From an uncultured Johnsonella sp. (GTDB taxonomy: Bacteria > Bacillota > Clostridia > Lachnospirales > Lachnospiraceae): a stretch of DNA of 27,190 bases. Positions within the stretch are counted from its first letter, which is position 1, and each line of letters opens with the position of its first letter. A program made the position numbers and the translations under genes. The stretch covers positions 1-27,190 of the forward strand of contig CALBCM010000028.1 of assembly GCA_937927235.1 (NCBI GenBank). Reading direction: 5' to 3'. Under the pieces are notes generated by a model. The model searched no databases. It had not been told where the DNA came from and worked only from the letters and a program-made list of their open reading frames with translations. This document shows, piece by piece, positions 9,023-17,598 of the stretch.

Positions 9023-9056
9023 CTTTGTTAAAGATCTCCATATCTGAAAATTTAGC

Positions 9057-9551
9057 TTATCTTATATATCCTTGCTCCTCAAGTATAATCTTTTGTTTCT
9101 TTTCCATAATTTCTCTTTCAGCTTCATTAATATGGTCATAGCCCAAAAGATGCAGCATACTGTGCGTTACTAAAAAGGCAAGTTCTCTTTTTTGTGAATG
9201 ATTATATTCAAGTGCCTGTGAAATCACATGTTCTGCTGATATTATTATATCACCGAGCATAAGTGCCTTATTTTCAGGATTAAATAACAAAGATTTCTTA
9301 TCAAAATCTTTAAAATCAGCCGGACTGCTATAATTTATAAGAGGAAATGAAAGTACATCAGTGGACTTGTCAAGCCCTCTGTATTCATTATTATACTTTC
9401 TTATGCCATTATCATCAGTTATAATTACTGAAACCTCACATTCAAACGGGCAGTTCTCATACCTAAGCACTGCCTCCACCATCTCAGCTATAAGCTTTTT
9501 ATAGTGCATATGCATAATAATATTTTCTTTTTTTTCTATATAAACATACAA
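9057..9551 (-). CDS. ybeY: endoribonuclease YbeY (TTG start)
   Basis: YbeY is a metal-dependent endoribonuclease involved in 16S rRNA 3'-end maturation and ribosome quality control. The protein is 164 residues. The zinc-binding HxxxHxxxxxH motif is intact as H130, H134 and H140 in THSMLHLLGYDH. The upstream family segments NNEYRGLDKSTDVLSFP and LGDIIIS are present. The start is TTG at 9551 rather than the downstream ATG, because GAGGAGGG lies 7 nt before it and the extra residues (YVYIEKKEN) align with the normal N-terminal strand of the family. phoH is 33 nt upstream on the same strand, the standard phoH-ybeY pairing. The usual followers dgkA and era are absent; a flippase gene follows 34 nt later. 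Confidence 0.93.
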   Translation of the reverse strand: MYVYIEKKENIIMHMHYKKLIAEMVEAVLRYENCPFECEVSVIITDDNGIRKYNNEYRGLDKSTDVLSFPLINYSSPADFKDFDKKSLLFNPENKALMLGDIIISAEHVISQALEYNHSQKRELAFLVTHSMLHLLGYDHINEAEREIMEKKQKIILEEQGYIR

Positions 9552-9584
9552 CTGCTTTCCCTCCTCATTATATAATTAATCCTA

Positions 9585-10613
9585 TCAGCTTTTTCTGTTT
9601 CTGCTTTTTTTCTGATTAGTTTTAAACTTTATTTTCCTGTCCTTAGGCTTTTGATTTTGTGCATTCTCATATTCTTCATACGCAGAAACTATCCTCTGTA
9701 CCAGAGGATGCCTTACCACATCTGCACTGTTAAGCAGGCAAACTCCTATCTCGTCAAGCTTTGCCAGGATTTTTAATGAAGTATCAAGCCCTGAGGGCAT
9801 ATTACTTGGCAAATCCTTTTGTGTCCTGTCGCCTGTAATAATAACCTTTGAGCCGAAGCCTATTCGTGTAAGAAACATCTTCATTTGTGCCGGAGTGGTG
9901 TTTTGGGCTTCATCAAGTATTATAAAGGCATTATCAAGGGTTCTTCCTCGCATATAAGCAAGCGGTGCAACCTCTATCAGTCCCTTTTCAGCATTATGCA
10001 TAAAGCTCTCAGCCCCCATAATCTGATGCAGTGCATCATACAGGGGCCTTAAATAGGGGTCTATCTTACTTTGTAAATCTCCGGGCAAAAACCCGAGCTT
10101 TTCTCCTGCTTCTATTGCAGGTCTGGTAAGAATTATTCTATTTACACTTCCCTCCTTAAAAGCCTGTATCGCCATCGCCATCGCCAAATAGGTCTTTCCG
10201 GTTCCGGCAGGTCCCACCCCAAATACTACCATCTTTTCTCTAATAAGGTCAATATATTGTTTTTGACCTATAGTTTTCGGTTTGATAGGCTTTCCGTTTA
10301 CTGTACGTGCTATAATGTCCCTGTCTATTTCAATTAATTTATCTTGAGACTCAGAAAATGAGAGGGCTATGGCATAGTCCACGTTCTGCTCGCTAATCGG
10401 AGTCCCTCTTTTAGAAAGCTCAAGCAGAGCCGAAAAAACGGCTTTCGCTCTCGCCGCCTGTGTATCAGCCCCTATTATTTTAATAGCGCCGTCACGTGCT
10501 ATCATAGTCACATTTAGTGTTCTTTCTATTTTTTTCAAAAATTTGTCAAATTCACCACAGACATTTTTTTCATGCTCTATTGGTATATCAACTATATTTT
10601 CAATAATACTCAA
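9585..10613 (-). CDS. phoH: PhoH-like ATPase (TTG start)
   Basis: This is a 342-residue PhoH-family P-loop ATPase, usually paired with ybeY and thought to act in RNA metabolism. An N-terminal KH-like region (MIARDGAIKIIG) precedes the ATPase core. Walker A is GPAGTGKT at 134-141, followed by ILTRPAIEAGEKLGFLPGD, and Walker B is FIILDEAQNTT. ITGDRTQKDLP and VVRHPLVQRIV are conserved family blocks. The tail is strongly basic (KDRKIKFKTNQKKSRNRKS), which would suit RNA contact. The start is TTG at 10613; AGGAG lies 7 nt before it and no ATG is better placed. The gene is 63 nt after the ClC gene and 33 nt before ybeY. Confidence 0.93.
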   Translation of the reverse strand: MSIIENIVDIPIEHEKNVCGEFDKFLKKIERTLNVTMIARDGAIKIIGADTQAARAKAVFSALLELSKRGTPISEQNVDYAIALSFSESQDKLIEIDRDIIARTVNGKPIKPKTIGQKQYIDLIREKMVVFGVGPAGTGKTYLAMAMAIQAFKEGSVNRIILTRPAIEAGEKLGFLPGDLQSKIDPYLRPLYDALHQIMGAESFMHNAEKGLIEVAPLAYMRGRTLDNAFIILDEAQNTTPAQMKMFLTRIGFGSKVIITGDRTQKDLPSNMPSGLDTSLKILAKLDEIGVCLLNSADVVRHPLVQRIVSAYEEYENAQNQKPKDRKIKFKTNQKKSRNRKS

Positions 10614-10676
10614 ATTTTATCTCCTGTATACTGCAAAATTGCTGTTATCAGCTCTTATATTTCTGATTAAGCTTAT

Positions 10677-11969
10677 TTACTCAAGCTCCTCGATGCTGGA
10701 ATTTATATAAACTGCTTTTGTTTTTGAATAGGGGACCCTCTGTGCACTGTAAAGCCCATAATAGCCTGACAGGGTAAAGCAGACGGCTATAGCGATGACA
10801 TAGTAGGGAAGTCCTGCCAAACCAAAGAGCTCTATTGCCATGAAAACAGAGGAAATAGGGCAGTTGGTAACTCCTGCAAAGCATGCCGCCATGCCGCAGG
10901 CAGTGCTTAACTGCAGCGGCAAGCCTAAAAACCTAGTGCAGGCACAGCCAAAGGCTGCTCCTACGGTAAAGGTAGGCACAATCTCGCCTCCCTTAAATCC
11001 TCCCCCTAAAAGCAGCGCTGTAAACAGCATTTTAAGTAAAAAAGCTTCATAGCCCACACCATCTTTCATACACCTTTCAACGAGAAGAAATCCGCCTCCT
11101 CTGTAATCATCTGTACCGACAAGCAAAGTGAGAATTATAAAAATAAAGGCTGCTGCTAAAACCCTGAGATAAGCATTCTTAAAATACTTTTTATATAAAT
11201 ACTCACTTTTATGGAGCAGGGTACAAAATACTGCCGAAACTACTGCACAGAGCATGCCCATAATTATAGAATAAGCCGCAGTTTTTATATTAAATTCAGG
11301 AGCATACAGTACCGGAAACACTTCGTGTACCACCCCTGCACAACGTGCGGCAGAAGCCGCAATATAGGCTGAAAATACACAGGGAATCAGTGCTGCATGA
11401 TACATAATTCCTATACTTATAAATTCCATACAAAATATCGCCGCCGTAAGCGGAGTGCCGAACACTGCTGCAAAGCATGCACTCATACCGCACATCACGG
11501 CTACATTTCTGTCCTTGGCATCTAGCTTGATAATCTTGGAAATCAAATTTCCAAGACTTCCGCCAAGCTGCAGTGCAGCTCCTTCACGACCGGCTGAGCC
11601 GCCTCCCGTATGTGTTAGAACCGTTGATATAAATATAAGTGGAGCCATCTTAATGTCTATCTCTTCACCCGAAGAAATGGAAGAAATAACAAGATTTGTT
11701 CCGCGCGGATTATAAGCCCTTGCAAGTCTGTAAAGCAAAACTATCATCAGTCCGCTCACAGGCAGCAAAAATAATGCCCACCTAAAGCTTTGCCAGAAAA
11801 CTCCTGCTGCATTTACACAAAGGGCGAAAGCAGAGCCGACAGCTCCTACGCCAAGTCCTGTAAATACCGCAATTAAAGTCCATTTAATAAAATATCTTAC
11901 ATTTCCTATATATGATTTGGCAAATGAACTTGCAAAAGATTCCTCAGATTTTTCTGATTTCCTTTCCAT
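10677..11969 (-). CDS. ClC-family anion channel or antiporter, possibly fluoride-type
   Basis: This is a 430-residue membrane protein of the ClC family, with about ten or more hydrophobic segments and no C-terminal CBS domains. The gating-glutamate motif is GREGAALQLGGSLG, with E129. The usual GSGIPE selectivity loop reads RGTNLVI (89-95), and the usual GGxFxP loop reads GGGFKGGEIVP (322-332). As I recall, fluoride/proton antiporters of the CLC-F clade have similar GxNLVI and GFKGGE forms, so a fluoride exporter is plausible. A chloride transporter is the alternative. The ATG at 11969 has GGAGGG 4 nt upstream. The gene lies 109 nt after ftsY. No fluoride riboswitch pattern was seen in that gap and no convincing promoter, so it may be read through from ftsY. 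Confidence 0.85.
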   Translation of the reverse strand: MERKSEKSEESFASSFAKSYIGNVRYFIKWTLIAVFTGLGVGAVGSAFALCVNAAGVFWQSFRWALFLLPVSGLMIVLLYRLARAYNPRGTNLVISSISSGEEIDIKMAPLIFISTVLTHTGGGSAGREGAALQLGGSLGNLISKIIKLDAKDRNVAVMCGMSACFAAVFGTPLTAAIFCMEFISIGIMYHAALIPCVFSAYIAASAARCAGVVHEVFPVLYAPEFNIKTAAYSIIMGMLCAVVSAVFCTLLHKSEYLYKKYFKNAYLRVLAAAFIFIILTLLVGTDDYRGGGFLLVERCMKDGVGYEAFLLKMLFTALLLGGGFKGGEIVPTFTVGAAFGCACTRFLGLPLQLSTACGMAACFAGVTNCPISSVFMAIELFGLAGLPYYVIAIAVCFTLSGYYGLYSAQRVPYSKTKAVYINSSIEELE

Positions 11970-12078
11970 AAATCCCTCCTCATACTTTATTTATACTAAT
12001 CCATCAAATTTGTGATTCTAAATTTTAAGTTTGACAATATTTTAATGAATGTATGAATGACTTATCTGAACTGTAAGC

Positions 12079-13017
12079 CTAATTTTCACCCTCTGCTCCG
12101 AAAAGAGCGTTTACAAATTCCTCAGCTTCAAACCTGTTAAGGTCATCCAGCTTCTCTCCTACACCAATGTACTTAACCGGGATCCCAAGCTCGGACTGAA
12201 TTGCAACCACAATCCCCCCTCTTGCAGTCCCGTCAAGCTTAGTAAGCACAATTCCGCTTATATCTGCCACTTCTTTAAACTGCCGCGCCTGCTCCAGTGC
12301 ATTCTGACCGGTAGTGCCATCAAGCACAAGCAGAGTTTCTCTTGCAATTCCGCTATATTCCTTGTCAATAATACGGTTAATTTTTTTAAGCTCCTCCATA
12401 AGATTTTTCTTATTATGCAATCTTCCGGCAGTATCGCAAATCAGAGTATCTACGTTTCTTGCCTGAGCCGCCTTACAGGCATCATATACCACCGCAGCAG
12501 GGTCTGAGCCCTCATGCTGAGAAATCAGATCTACTCCCGCTCTGTCGGTCCATTCCTTAAGCTGGTCTATAGCACCTGCTCTGAAGGTATCGGCTGCTGC
12601 CACTAAAACCTTCATGTTTTTCTCCTTAAAGCGTGAAGCCAGCTTTGCTACGGTAGTAGTCTTGCCCACTCCGTTTACACCTATTACCAGTATCACAGAC
12701 TTTTTGTCCTCAAATTCATAAGCCTCATTATTTATGCTCATGCGCTGCTTGATACTCTCAATAAGAAGCTCTCTGCATTCCATAGGAGTTTTTATATGCT
12801 GCTCCTTAACCTTTTCCTTCAATTCTTCTATAATATCAGTTGAAGCACGTATTCCCACATCGAGCATAATAAGAGTTTCCTCAAGCTCCTCATAAAAATC
12901 CTCATCTATAGCATCATAGCCTGAAAAAACATTTTCTATCCCTCTTACAAGTGCATCTCTTGTTTTAGAAAGTCCGTCAACAAGCTTCGCAAAAAATCCC
13001 TTTTTCTTTTCTTCCAT
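12079..13017 (-). CDS. ftsY: signal recognition particle receptor FtsY
   Basis: FtsY is the membrane-associated GTPase receptor that docks SRP-ribosome complexes at the Sec translocon. From the chosen start it is 312 residues. The acidic A domain of E. coli is absent, as usual in Gram-positives, and a short lysine-rich amphipathic N-terminus leads the helical N domain. GTPase motifs are GVNGVGKT (113-120), DTFRAGA, DTAGR (195-199), TKLDGTARGG (259-268), and the closing GVGEKLDDLNRF. I chose the ATG at 13017 (MEEKKKGFF) because GGAG lies 6 nt upstream; an in-frame TTG at 13029 would have to use the SD itself as coding sequence. It begins 13 nt after smc, so the two are cotranscribed. The ffh gene does not follow. 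Confidence 0.94.
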   Translation of the reverse strand: MEEKKKGFFAKLVDGLSKTRDALVRGIENVFSGYDAIDEDFYEELEETLIMLDVGIRASTDIIEELKEKVKEQHIKTPMECRELLIESIKQRMSINNEAYEFEDKKSVILVIGVNGVGKTTTVAKLASRFKEKNMKVLVAAADTFRAGAIDQLKEWTDRAGVDLISQHEGSDPAAVVYDACKAAQARNVDTLICDTAGRLHNKKNLMEELKKINRIIDKEYSGIARETLLVLDGTTGQNALEQARQFKEVADISGIVLTKLDGTARGGIVVAIQSELGIPVKYIGVGEKLDDLNRFEAEEFVNALFGAEGEN

Positions 13018-13030
13018 AATAATCTCCAAT

Positions 13031-16000
13031 TTAACTTAAATCATTTTCTACAAGATTTACCGATACAAGAGTTGATACTCCTTTTTCCTGCATGGTAATC
13101 CCATAAAGTCTGTCAGAGCCTACCATAGTTCCTCTCCTATGGGTAATCACTATAAACTGTGTTCTGTCGCTCAGCTTATGCAGATACCTTGCAAATCTGT
13201 CTACATTTGAATCGTCGAGTGCGGCTTCAATTTCATCAAGTAAGGCAAAGGGTGAAGGCTTTAGGTTTTGTATCGCAAACAGTAAAGCTATTGCGGTTAA
13301 GGCCTTTTCGCCTCCCGAAAGCTGCAGCATATTTTGCAGTTTCTTTCCCGGAGGCTGTGCAACCACGCCTATGTCGGCTTCCAAAATATCCGCTGCCTCC
13401 TCAATTTCAAGCCTCGTGCTGCCCCCTCCGAAAAGCTCCTTAAATACTTCATTAAACTGCTGTGCAATCTCTTTAAATTTCTCATTAAACTGCTTTCTCA
13501 TTCCCGTATCAAGCTCGTCTATTATCTGTACAAGGCGGTTTTCACTTTGAACTATATCCTCATGCTGAGTTTTCATAAGCTCGTACCTCTCACTGATTTC
13601 TCGATAGTCCTCTATAGCGTTGATGTTTATATTACCTAGTGCTTTAATATCGCTTTTAAGTCCGTCTACAGCCTTCCTCAGATTAGCCTTATCAGCCTTG
13701 TCTGGCTTATAATCCGCTTCCCTGGCACTTTTATAAGTAATTTCATATTCATTCCACATATATGCCGAAAGCTCCGCTGCTCTTTCCTCAATTCTTTCTT
13801 TTTGAGTCATAAGCCTTAAAAGCTCCTTATCAAGCTCAGCTATATGCTTTGAAGCGGCATCATTTTCACCAAAAAGACTTTTAAGCTCTTTGGCTTTTAA
13901 GCCCCTTTCTTCTGAAATAATTTTAAATTTTTCCAAAAGCTTGACTTCAGCCTTCTCAGCTTCCATAATCTCAGCCTCAGCCCTTTCAATTTCAGTATTT
14001 TTATTTTTAATATTTTTTTCACTGTCACCTATGCCCAGACTAAGCCGGATTTTTTCACGGTTTAAAGCCGCTGTCTCATTTTGCAGCCTGGTTAAGTTTT
14101 CCTTGGCATAATCAATATTTTGCTTTAGGCTTGAAATATTTAATACCAGGCGGTTTACTTCAAGTGCAAGCTCCTCGCGCCGCATTTTTCGGTTCTCAAA
14201 TTCTGCACTTTCCTCAATGGAAGCTTTCTCTATAGTCTTATCTCTTGCCTCAAGTTCTTTTAAAACTTCACTAAGCTCGTACTTAAGCTGACCGGTTTGA
14301 TTAATTTCTTCATCAATTTTTATATTTTCAGCTAAAAGCTGGTCTAAGCCCGCCTTAATTTCATCCCGATTTTTATCAACAGAATTTATCAGCATTTCTA
14401 TTTTCGATTTTTGTAGCAGCTGCTCCTGCCTTTTTTCATTCAGAGCTTTTAAATTCTGCTTGCAAAGTGTAAGCCTTTCTCTTACGGCATTTAATTCTTT
14501 ATAAAAATTTTCATATTTTTTCAGGCTGTCAGAAGTCTTTGCTTCAAGCTCCTCTATTTCCCTTTTTCTTCCCAACAGGTTGCTCTCATTTTTAAAGGCC
14601 CCTCCGCTTATGGCACCTCCTGGATTGACTGACTCTCCCTCAAGGGTTACCAGTCGGTATTCGTAATGATACTTTTTAGCAAAGCTTATGGCATTGTCAA
14701 TATTGTCAACAACAATAATCCTTCCGAGAAGATAATTTATAAGCCCTGAAAACAGCTCCTCGGTATGCACCAGTGAGGAAGCCACTCCTATAACCCCCCT
14801 TTCTTTTAAAAGCTTTCCCGCATCCCAAGCCCTATTTGCTTTCATCGCACTTAAAGGAAGAAAGGTAGCTCTGCCGTATTTATGTTTTTTAAGGTATTCC
14901 ACCAGAATTTTTGCAGTTTCCTCAGAATCGGTGACTATATTTTGTATTCTTCCGCCGAGTGCGGTTTCAACTGCAGTTTCATATTGCTTATCAAGAATTA
15001 TTATATCTGCTACTACACCATGTATACCTCTGAGCCTATCTCTTGTGTCCATCACCTGTTTAATCGAGTTCCCGTAGCCCTCATACCTTTCAGCAATGTT
15101 TTTCATAGATTCAAGCCTGGCAGAGGCGGTTTGAAAACATCTTTGCATATCAGACAGAGAGCTTGAAAGTATGCTTATTCTTTTTTCATATTCTTTTTTA
15201 TCTTCCTCACGACCATGAATTTCCGAAAGCACCGCTTCAATTTCTGTAAGTAAGGTATTAAGCAAGGACTTTTGATAACGGTATTTTGCATTAAATTCCG
15301 ACTCTTCCGACTTTACCGCTAAAATCCGGTTTGCTATCTCGCTCTTTCTAATACGTCCCTGCTCAAGAATAAGCTCATACTTTTGCTGCTGTGAGAATAA
15401 ATCGGCTCTTTTTTGTATAGAAGCGATAATCCCCTCCTTAGCCGTCTCAATTTTTTGAGAAAGAAGCTTTAAGTCTTTCTCTGCTTCGGCGAGTCTGTCC
15501 GCCGCTTCCCTATGCGAAGCCTCCGTCTCAGCATAATCCTTAATAAGCTGCTCCGATTTATTCTTATACTGCTCTAAAGCCCGGCTTTTATCCTGAACAT
15601 CCTTGTCTATATTGATAATTCTCGAATTAATATGCTCAGAATTTATTTTTTCTGAATTTATCTGTTCTTTTAACAACTCAATCTTGCTTTTATTTTTTTG
15701 CTGCTTTATATTTTCTCCGGCCTGCTTTTGTCTGTAAATCTCAAGCTCGGCTTCAAGACCTGACACTGTAGCTTCAAGCTCAATATATCGCCTTTTAAGC
15801 TTATCGTGTATTTCCTGAGCCTGGGCTAAATCTTCCTTTACTATAACTTCATTTTTGGCGGTGTCTGAAAGTTTTGCCTCTAATCCGTCATATTCTATTA
15901 TAAAACTTAAAGTTTCGGTATCTTTCAGAATATTTCTGAGCTTCAGATACTGCTTTGCCGTATCAGACTGCTTTTTTAAAGGTGCCACCTGCTTTTCAAG

Positions 16001-16591
16001 CTCATCAACTATATCACTTATTCTTAAAAGATTGGTCCTCTCATTTTCAAGCTTTTTCTGCGCAAGCTCTTTTCTTCTCTTGTACTTTGTAATACCGGCA
16101 GCTTCGTCAAAGAGCTCTCTTCTATCCTCGCTTTTTTTGCTGAGAATCTTGTCCACCTGCCCCTGACCTATAATTGAATAGCCCTCTCTGCCTATACCGG
16201 TATCGTACAAAAGTTCACTTACGTCTTTCAGCCTGCACACAGAATTATTAATCCTATACTCACTTTCGCCAGAACGATAAATATGTCTTGAGATAGTTAC
16301 CTCGTCAAAATCAATTGTAAGTGCACGGTCCGCATTGTCCATAGTAATTGCAACAAACGCATACCCCAGCGGCTTTCTCAGTTCTGTTCCCGAAAAAATG
16401 ACATCCTGCATATTCTGACCGCGAAGCTGTTTTGCACTCTGCTCACCCAGTACCCATCTTACTGCATCGGATATATTGCTCTTGCCTGAGCCGTTAGGTC
16501 CCACAATTCCTGTAATACCGCGATGAAAATCAAATATTATCTTATTTGCAAAGGACTTGAATCCCTGAACCTCAATTTTTTTCAGATACAT
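13031..16591 (-). CDS. smc: chromosome partition protein Smc
   Basis: Smc is the ATPase of the bacterial condensin complex (with ScpA and ScpB), which organises and segregates the chromosome. It is 1186 residues from the chosen start. The N-terminal head begins MYLKKIEVQGFKSFA and has Walker A GPNGSGKS at 31-38. Long coiled coils rich in E, K, L and Q flank a hinge around 500-660 (starting GIHGVVADIIILD and closing near GGAISGGAF). The C-terminal head carries the ABC signature QLSGGEKAL and Walker B FALLDEIEAALDD. The ATG at 16591 matches the family start; an in-frame TTG at 16609 would overlap rnc. Only 1 nt separates the rnc stop from this start, and GGAG is 12 nt upstream, so coupling to rnc translation is likely. 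Confidence 0.96.
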   Translation of the reverse strand: MYLKKIEVQGFKSFANKIIFDFHRGITGIVGPNGSGKSNISDAVRWVLGEQSAKQLRGQNMQDVIFSGTELRKPLGYAFVAITMDNADRALTIDFDEVTISRHIYRSGESEYRINNSVCRLKDVSELLYDTGIGREGYSIIGQGQVDKILSKKSEDRRELFDEAAGITKYKRRKELAQKKLENERTNLLRISDIVDELEKQVAPLKKQSDTAKQYLKLRNILKDTETLSFIIEYDGLEAKLSDTAKNEVIVKEDLAQAQEIHDKLKRRYIELEATVSGLEAELEIYRQKQAGENIKQQKNKSKIELLKEQINSEKINSEHINSRIINIDKDVQDKSRALEQYKNKSEQLIKDYAETEASHREAADRLAEAEKDLKLLSQKIETAKEGIIASIQKRADLFSQQQKYELILEQGRIRKSEIANRILAVKSEESEFNAKYRYQKSLLNTLLTEIEAVLSEIHGREEDKKEYEKRISILSSSLSDMQRCFQTASARLESMKNIAERYEGYGNSIKQVMDTRDRLRGIHGVVADIIILDKQYETAVETALGGRIQNIVTDSEETAKILVEYLKKHKYGRATFLPLSAMKANRAWDAGKLLKERGVIGVASSLVHTEELFSGLINYLLGRIIVVDNIDNAISFAKKYHYEYRLVTLEGESVNPGGAISGGAFKNESNLLGRKREIEELEAKTSDSLKKYENFYKELNAVRERLTLCKQNLKALNEKRQEQLLQKSKIEMLINSVDKNRDEIKAGLDQLLAENIKIDEEINQTGQLKYELSEVLKELEARDKTIEKASIEESAEFENRKMRREELALEVNRLVLNISSLKQNIDYAKENLTRLQNETAALNREKIRLSLGIGDSEKNIKNKNTEIERAEAEIMEAEKAEVKLLEKFKIISEERGLKAKELKSLFGENDAASKHIAELDKELLRLMTQKERIEERAAELSAYMWNEYEITYKSAREADYKPDKADKANLRKAVDGLKSDIKALGNININAIEDYREISERYELMKTQHEDIVQSENRLVQIIDELDTGMRKQFNEKFKEIAQQFNEVFKELFGGGSTRLEIEEAADILEADIGVVAQPPGKKLQNMLQLSGGEKALTAIALLFAIQNLKPSPFALLDEIEAALDDSNVDRFARYLHKLSDRTQFIVITHRRGTMVGSDRLYGITMQEKGVSTLVSVNLVENDLS

Positions 16592-16592
16592 A

Positions 16593-17279
16593 TTAATTAA
16601 TAACTCCAAGTTTTTTTAATGCTTCATGAGCTGCAAGCTGTTCAGCACTTTTTTTGCTTCCTCCCTCGGCTCTTGCAATTTCCTTGCCCGACACATTTAC
16701 TGATACGGTAAATATTTTTAAATGATCGGGTCCCTCCTCCGAGATAAGCTTATACTCCAATTCCCGGCAGGAATCCTTTTGTATATTTTCCTGTAAGATA
16801 GTTTTGCTATCAAAAAAGAACTTTTTACTTTCAATATCATTTAAAACAACTTTAAGCACAAGTTCTTTTGCACTAGCAAAACCACCGTCAAGATAGACCG
16901 CACCTATAAGTGCTTCAAGTGCATCTGATAGGACGCTTGCTCTAAGTCTGCCTCCGGTTGAGGCTTCTCCCTTCCCAAGTCTGAGAAACATTCCCAGATT
17001 GAGAACATCGGCACAATAAGCGAGAGCAGGTTCACATACAAAACTTGCTCTTGTTTTAGTCAAATACCCCTCGGGCTCGTCCTTATATCTGTTGAAGAAA
17101 AATTCACTGCTTATCAGCTCAAGCGCCGCATCTCCAAGAAATTCGAGCCTTTCATTTGAGCCTGTTTTTCCAAGCCTGAATTCATTTGCATAAGAGCTGT
17201 GAGTAAGAGCCTGCATAAGCAGATTTCTGTCTTTAAAGCTGTAGCCTATAGCAATCTCAAGTTTTTTAATATCTGGCAA
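16593..17279 (-). CDS. rnc: ribonuclease III (TTG start)
   Basis: RNase III cleaves double-stranded RNA, including rRNA precursors. The protein is 228 residues from a TTG start. The catalytic domain has the signature NERLEFLGD at 42-50, with acidic metal ligands E43, E46 and D50, and SDALEALIGAVYLDGG, which holds the last two acidic ligands. A C-terminal double-stranded RNA-binding domain spans about 155-228 (LQENIQ to KSAEQLAAHEALKKLG). I chose TTG at 17279 because AAGGAGGA lies about 7 nt before it and the protein then starts PDIKKLEIAIGYSF as in relatives. An upstream in-frame ATG at 17333 would translate through that SD and a hairpin. The gene follows acpP by 88 nt and ends 1 nt before smc. 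Confidence 0.93.
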   Translation of the reverse strand: MPDIKKLEIAIGYSFKDRNLLMQALTHSSYANEFRLGKTGSNERLEFLGDAALELISSEFFFNRYKDEPEGYLTKTRASFVCEPALAYCADVLNLGMFLRLGKGEASTGGRLRASVLSDALEALIGAVYLDGGFASAKELVLKVVLNDIESKKFFFDSKTILQENIQKDSCRELEYKLISEEGPDHLKIFTVSVNVSGKEIARAEGGSKKSAEQLAAHEALKKLGVIN

Positions 17280-17318
17280 TATTATCCTCCTTATTATACA
17301 GCAGGTATTAATATATAA

Positions 17319-17350
17319 GCTGAGAGCCTGCATTTTAGCAAACTCTCAGC
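17319..17350 (-). other. RNA hairpin between acpP and rnc
   Basis: Perfect 8-bp inverted repeat on the transcribed strand: arms GCTGAGAG and CTCTCAGC with a 16-nt loop that can pair further (TGC with GCA). It is not followed by a run of T, so it is a poor terminator. It lies 40 nt upstream of the rnc start. A processing or stability element is likely; RNase III cutting of its own leader is known in other bacteria, but here it is only inferred. Confidence 0.6.
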
Positions 17351-17367
17351 AGCTTGAAGCGTAGCTT

Positions 17368-17598
17368 TTAACCTACACTTTCTCTTATTTTTTCTACTGC
17401 ATCCAAAACTGTAGAAATTTTTTCAGCTTCCTCCTGAGGAATTTCAATATCAAATTCCTCCTCAAGCCCCATAATAATTTGGAAAATATCAAGTGAATCA
17501 GCACCCAAATCATCTATAAAGGTCGAATTTAAACCTATATCTTCCTCATCTATATTTAAAACCTCTGCGATAATTTTCTTAATTCTTTCAAATTCCAT
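17368..17598 (-). CDS. acpP: acyl carrier protein
   Basis: ACP carries growing acyl chains in fatty acid synthesis. The protein is 76 residues and acidic, the standard size. The 4'-phosphopantetheine attachment serine is S35 in GADSLD. Helix I begins MEFERIKKIIAEVLNI and helix III contains EEEFDIEIPQEEAEKI. The recognition helix reads SLDIFQIIMGLEEEF, slightly unlike the common SLDTVELVMALEEEF. The ATG directly follows the plsX TAG stop with no gap, so translation is probably coupled to plsX, whose product supplies acyl-phosphate for phospholipid synthesis. The rnc hairpin region follows. Confidence 0.95.
   Translation of the reverse strand: MEFERIKKIIAEVLNIDEEDIGLNSTFIDDLGADSLDIFQIIMGLEEEFDIEIPQEEAEKISTVLDAVEKIRESVG

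Noticed and set aside
11970..12078. Possible fluoride riboswitch upstream of the ClC gene
   Set aside because: The conserved bases of the crcB motif are not present in this AT-rich 109-nt gap; only a stray GATGG is seen.
16592..16609. Longer smc start at an in-frame TTG (16609)
   Set aside because: It would overlap rnc and add residues absent from the family; MYLKKIEVQGFKSF is the conserved N-terminus.
17280..17333. Longer rnc start at ATG 17333
   Set aside because: It would run through the SD and part of the hairpin and adds a non-conserved cysteine-containing extension.
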